A stretch of DNA of 64,000 bases from Paenibacillus taiwanensis DSM 18679 (lineage in GTDB: Bacteria > Bacillota > Bacilli > Paenibacillales > Paenibacillaceae): assembly GCF_000425125.1 (NCBI RefSeq), contig NZ_AULE01000028.1, positions 1-64,000 of the forward strand, given 5' to 3'. The notes beneath the pieces are model-generated. The model saw nothing but the letters and a program-made list of their open reading frames with translations. It did no database searches and had not been told where the DNA came from. Shown in pieces: positions 61,737 through 64,000 of this stretch (positions are counted from its first letter, which is position 1; each line of letters begins with the position of its first letter). Both the position numbers and the translations under genes were made by a program.

Positions 61737-62114
61737 TCAACTTGAAGATGAGCCAGTGCTCAATTTTTGAAGCGCTTGTGTTTCATTTGGCAAGAAAAAT
61801 AAATCTTTGCCTTTGTTGCTCTCATAAATAAAATCTTTAAAATTCTCACTTGAATACGCAGAGAAATCACCAATAATGGCAACTTTCACGTGATAGTTAA
61901 TAAATTTCTGTAATATATCTCCAGCAAGTCGAGTTGATAATTTGAAGAAATCATCACAAATGGCGGACTTATTCAAAATAATTCGATTACAGCCTGCTTC
62001 ATAATGAACAGTTGCAATCAAATCTAATGCAGACTGTACATCTGTGATCAGTAATTCGCTGCCGCTTACAACGGCAATTTCCACATTGTTTACTGTTACC
62101 TTGTTAATGTTCAT
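61737..62114 (-). CDS. DUF4180 family protein
   Basis: A 125-aa protein with the DUF4180 pattern: an N-terminal strand pair, a helix (DVQSALDLIATVHYEAGCNR), then ILNKSAICDDFFKLSTRLAG, GDILQKFINYHVKVAIIGDF and SENFKDFIYESNKGKDLFFL. Its function is unknown; members often sit beside TetR-like regulators. The start lies in the stop of the TetR gene (ATGA), with GGAGGA upstream. Confidence 0.88.
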   Translation of the reverse strand: MNINKVTVNNVEIAVVSGSELLITDVQSALDLIATVHYEAGCNRIILNKSAICDDFFKLSTRLAGDILQKFINYHVKVAIIGDFSAYSSENFKDFIYESNKGKDLFFLPNETQALQKLSTGSSSS

Positions 62115-62773
62115 CCTAATCCTCCAGTTAGTCGTTTGACATAGTCCTCACAAATGTATCGATTATCTTCCCCGTTCATCGGTTGAATATTAGCTACTTT
62201 AAAAAAGCTGAGCCCGACCACCATAGCGAGCATACCATAAGCAGCACTGCCCGAATCCTCCACCTTCATCGTGCCAAGCGTCTTCCCGTAGTCAAAAATC
62301 TTCATAATTCCTTTCATGTCTTCCTTGTATCCGGCGGCCACAACCTCTTGTAAACGGGGGTCCAGCACAGCTTTTGAAAAGAAATGGAGGAAAAGCTTGG
62401 CTTGAACCTCATGGGGGATATGCATCTTTTCAACACCGTCAAGATCGGATACATTGATTGCTCCTTGTGTATCCTCGCTATACGGTGGGAGGATGTTCTG
62501 TAATGTAATTGCGAGCATCGTCGCTGGGGTCATAGAATGCTCAATTTGAGAATTGATTTTCAACCCATAATAGGCTAAAAACGACCTGAAAGCCTCGATA
62601 ATCAAGTTGTCTTTATTTTTAAAATAATAAGTGACAACTCCCTTTGAGCAGTCTGCATACTCAGCAACTTTTTCCAGCGTCATACCATCAATACCATGAT
62701 TACTAATGCACAGTAGTGTAGCATTAATGACATCGGCTCGCCGCATTGGCTCCATTCCCACTTTAGGCATCAT
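62111..62773 (-). CDS. TetR/AcrR family regulator
   Basis: A 220-aa one-component repressor. The N-terminal helix-turn-helix is RRADVINATLLCISNHGIDG, then MTLEKVAEYADCSKGVVTYY and FKNKDNLIIEAF. The C-terminal domain (about 70-220) is helical and would bind an unknown ligand. GGGAGG lies before ATG ATG; 62770 is an equally good start. It heads the TetR-DUF4180-FGE operon and likely represses it. Confidence 0.9.
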   Translation of the reverse strand: MMPKVGMEPMRRADVINATLLCISNHGIDGMTLEKVAEYADCSKGVVTYYFKNKDNLIIEAFRSFLAYYGLKINSQIEHSMTPATMLAITLQNILPPYSEDTQGAINVSDLDGVEKMHIPHEVQAKLFLHFFSKAVLDPRLQEVVAAGYKEDMKGIMKIFDYGKTLGTMKVEDSGSAAYGMLAMVVGLSFFKVANIQPMNGEDNRYICEDYVKRLTGGLG

Positions 62774-62998
62774 ATGGCCTCCCTTGTTTGAAATAGATGC
62801 TTCGTTATTTTATACTGACCAGACGGAATAAATAAAACATACAATAAATGGAATCTTATGTCAAGCAGTTATTTATTAAATTTCTCTTTACTGACGTGTG
62901 ACGAATAGAGTTTATTTTTCTGTTCATTCGAGTCTGCTGCGTATGCTGTATAATGAAAGCCATGTCCTAATGATGTAATTGATGAAGGGGAGAGAGTA

Positions 62999-63697
62999 GT
63001 GAAGCGAAATAGAATATTACTCACAAAGCCGAGCAAAAATTATAAAAGTTATGTTCATCTCATGATCACAGAAACTACAGATCAACACATTTTAAATATC
63101 GTCAAGGGGCGTTTAACATTACGTAAAAAAACTTCTAATGCAGTGTATAAACAATATCCACCTGATGTGGCAGTTCAGCAGCTCGAGCAGTTGTCCTTGG
63201 AATACAAAGCGAAAGGATATAACGAAGAGCCGGAATCGATTTTAGATGCTATTAAGATTCCTGAAATTCAAGTATTAGATAAAGCGAAGTGGCATTATGA
63301 TGGGGATTTTCCACTGGATCTAACAAAAGAAGCGGCGTATACTGCTACGGGGATGTTTATTACGTGGGTTATTAACAACAATTGGTTTACAGGGGAAATG
63401 GAGCAGCAGTTTCATGCTGAGATTGAGCAAGTCAAGAAGCGTCAGCTTACGGGTGCTGAATTTTATCGAAAATGTCTGGACGGTGTATTTTCAACCCAAG
63501 AACTTTCGGATGACATTATACCATTCGTAAATCAATATTTGGATATTCAAAATGATATATATACGGCTGAGGATTATGTCCAAACGCTGCAAGGAGACAA
63601 GCCTACCTTTTATCACATTGCAAATACGTGGGAAAATTATGACTTGATCGAACCTGTAATCGAGCGACGTTATCAACAATTCCAGGGCAAAATGTAA
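62999..63697 (+). CDS. DUF7832-like protein
   Basis: A 232-aa protein. The C-terminal part (about 90-200) matches the DUF7832-type pattern: LDKAKWHYDGDFPLDLTKEA, ATGMFITWVINNNWF, a charged helix, and YLDIQNDIYTAEDY. The N-terminal part has a beta-rich WGR-like start (KSYVHLMITETTDQHILNIV). Start is GTG at 62999 after AAGGGGAGAG. The function is unknown; it is unrelated in strand to the TetR operon. Confidence 0.6.
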   Translation: MKRNRILLTKPSKNYKSYVHLMITETTDQHILNIVKGRLTLRKKTSNAVYKQYPPDVAVQQLEQLSLEYKAKGYNEEPESILDAIKIPEIQVLDKAKWHYDGDFPLDLTKEAAYTATGMFITWVINNNWFTGEMEQQFHAEIEQVKKRQLTGAEFYRKCLDGVFSTQELSDDIIPFVNQYLDIQNDIYTAEDYVQTLQGDKPTFYHIANTWENYDLIEPVIERRYQQFQGKM

Positions 63698-63793
63698 GCT
63701 CTGTCCATTGCAAGGGAGGGGCGCTCAGCATGCGCGCCCTATTAACCTCAAATAAAAAAGGTTGTTGATTTCAAGGAGTAAGCTTCAGTTCCC

Positions 63794-64000
63794 TTATCTG
63801 ATTTTTACAATTATTTTCCCTTTAGCTCTGCCCGCTTCTGCATGCTCCATCGCCTTTTGCGCATCATGAAAAGAATAAACGCTGTCTATTACAGGTTTGA
63901 TGTTACCAGACTCAATGAAGTTGGTTAGTATACGTAATTGATCTCCGCTTGGCTTCATAAACAAATACGTATATTGAGCATGATGCTTTTTTTCAAGTGT
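63794..64000 (-). CDS. MDR-family NAD(P)-dependent oxidoreductase, C-terminal end (partial)
   Basis: The last 68 codons of a zinc-type alcohol dehydrogenase/quinone oxidoreductase family gene, cut by the window edge. It reads QYTYLFMKPSGDQLRILTNF, then GNIKPVIDSVYSFHDAQKAM and AEAGRAKGKIIVKI at the end, the standard C-terminus of this family. The catalytic part lies outside the window. Confidence 0.85.
   Translation of the reverse strand, partial: TLEKKHHAQYTYLFMKPSGDQLRILTNFIESGNIKPVIDSVYSFHDAQKAMEHAEAGRAKGKIIVKIR

Noticed and set aside
1-64000. CRISPR arrays, tRNA genes, phage structural genes
   Set aside because: No regularly spaced repeats, no cloverleaf-like segments and no phage head or tail genes were seen.

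Overview
The window looks like a chromosomal segment of a low-to-mid GC Gram-positive bacterium of the Paenibacillaceae (Paenibacillus-like). The evidence is an rRNA operon end followed by purEKBC/purSQLFMNHD, a yerB - yerC - dgkB - rlmCD order that echoes Bacillus subtilis, strong AGGAGG-type ribosome binding sites, sigma-A promoters, PurR boxes, guanine riboswitches and a Bacillus-type Zur box. No species can be named from the sequence alone.

Layout. 1-390: 3' end of 23S rRNA, 5S rRNA and terminator. 0.5-3.5 kb: monofunctional glycosyltransferase (GT51), two small unknown genes, a DUF1294 protein, a UspA protein. 3.6-8.2 kb: PurR boxes, promoter, guanine riboswitch, then purE-K-B-C. 8.2-12.1 kb: an interruption of the purine cluster holding two small paralogous genes and a membrane protein on the minus strand, and a YtrA-type GntR/ABC transporter operon on the plus strand. 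12.2-22.4 kb: a second PurR-box pair, promoter and guanine riboswitch, then purS-Q-L-F-M-N-H-D. 22.5-34.5 kb: hydrolase, YerB-like lipoprotein with a duplicated leader, PhoU-like protein/Pit phosphate permease, an IS3-family element sitting in the loop of the pit terminator, an Arg-rich VrrA/YqfQ-like protein, YerC, a CbiX-type chelatase, DgkB, a non-coding stretch with DnaA-box-like sites, and an RlmCD-type 23S rRNA methyltransferase.

34.5-51.3 kb is an AT-rich accessory island. It holds a barstar-like gene, a HEAT-like protein, a predicted PD-(D/E)XK nuclease with a RAMA-like C-terminal domain (the best candidate for a defence gene here), an NTF2-fold immunity-like gene, an SF0329-like gene, several unknowns, regulators paired with enzymes (HxlR/quinone-oxidoreductase type, WYL/VOC), a DUF4256-AraC-transglutaminase operon, and debris: a RhuM remnant, an IS256-type transposase remnant, an MFS remnant and internally deleted copies of island genes. 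No partner toxins are visible, so the immunity-type genes look orphaned.

51.4-60.9 kb on the minus strand is a complete staphylopine/bacillopaline-type opine metallophore operon, cntK-L-M-A-B-C-D-F-E: histidine racemase, nicotianamine-synthase-like enzyme, opine dehydrogenase, the ABC importer, and the MFS exporter. It is preceded by a clear promoter, a 9-1-9 palindrome matching the Bacillus Zur box and a second palindrome spanning the -10 element. This predicts zinc-starvation control of metallophore synthesis, export and re-uptake. Upstream lie a TetR regulator, a DUF4180 protein and an FGE-sulfatase-domain protein as one minus-strand operon, then a DUF7832-like gene and the C-terminal end of an MDR-family oxidoreductase cut by the window edge.
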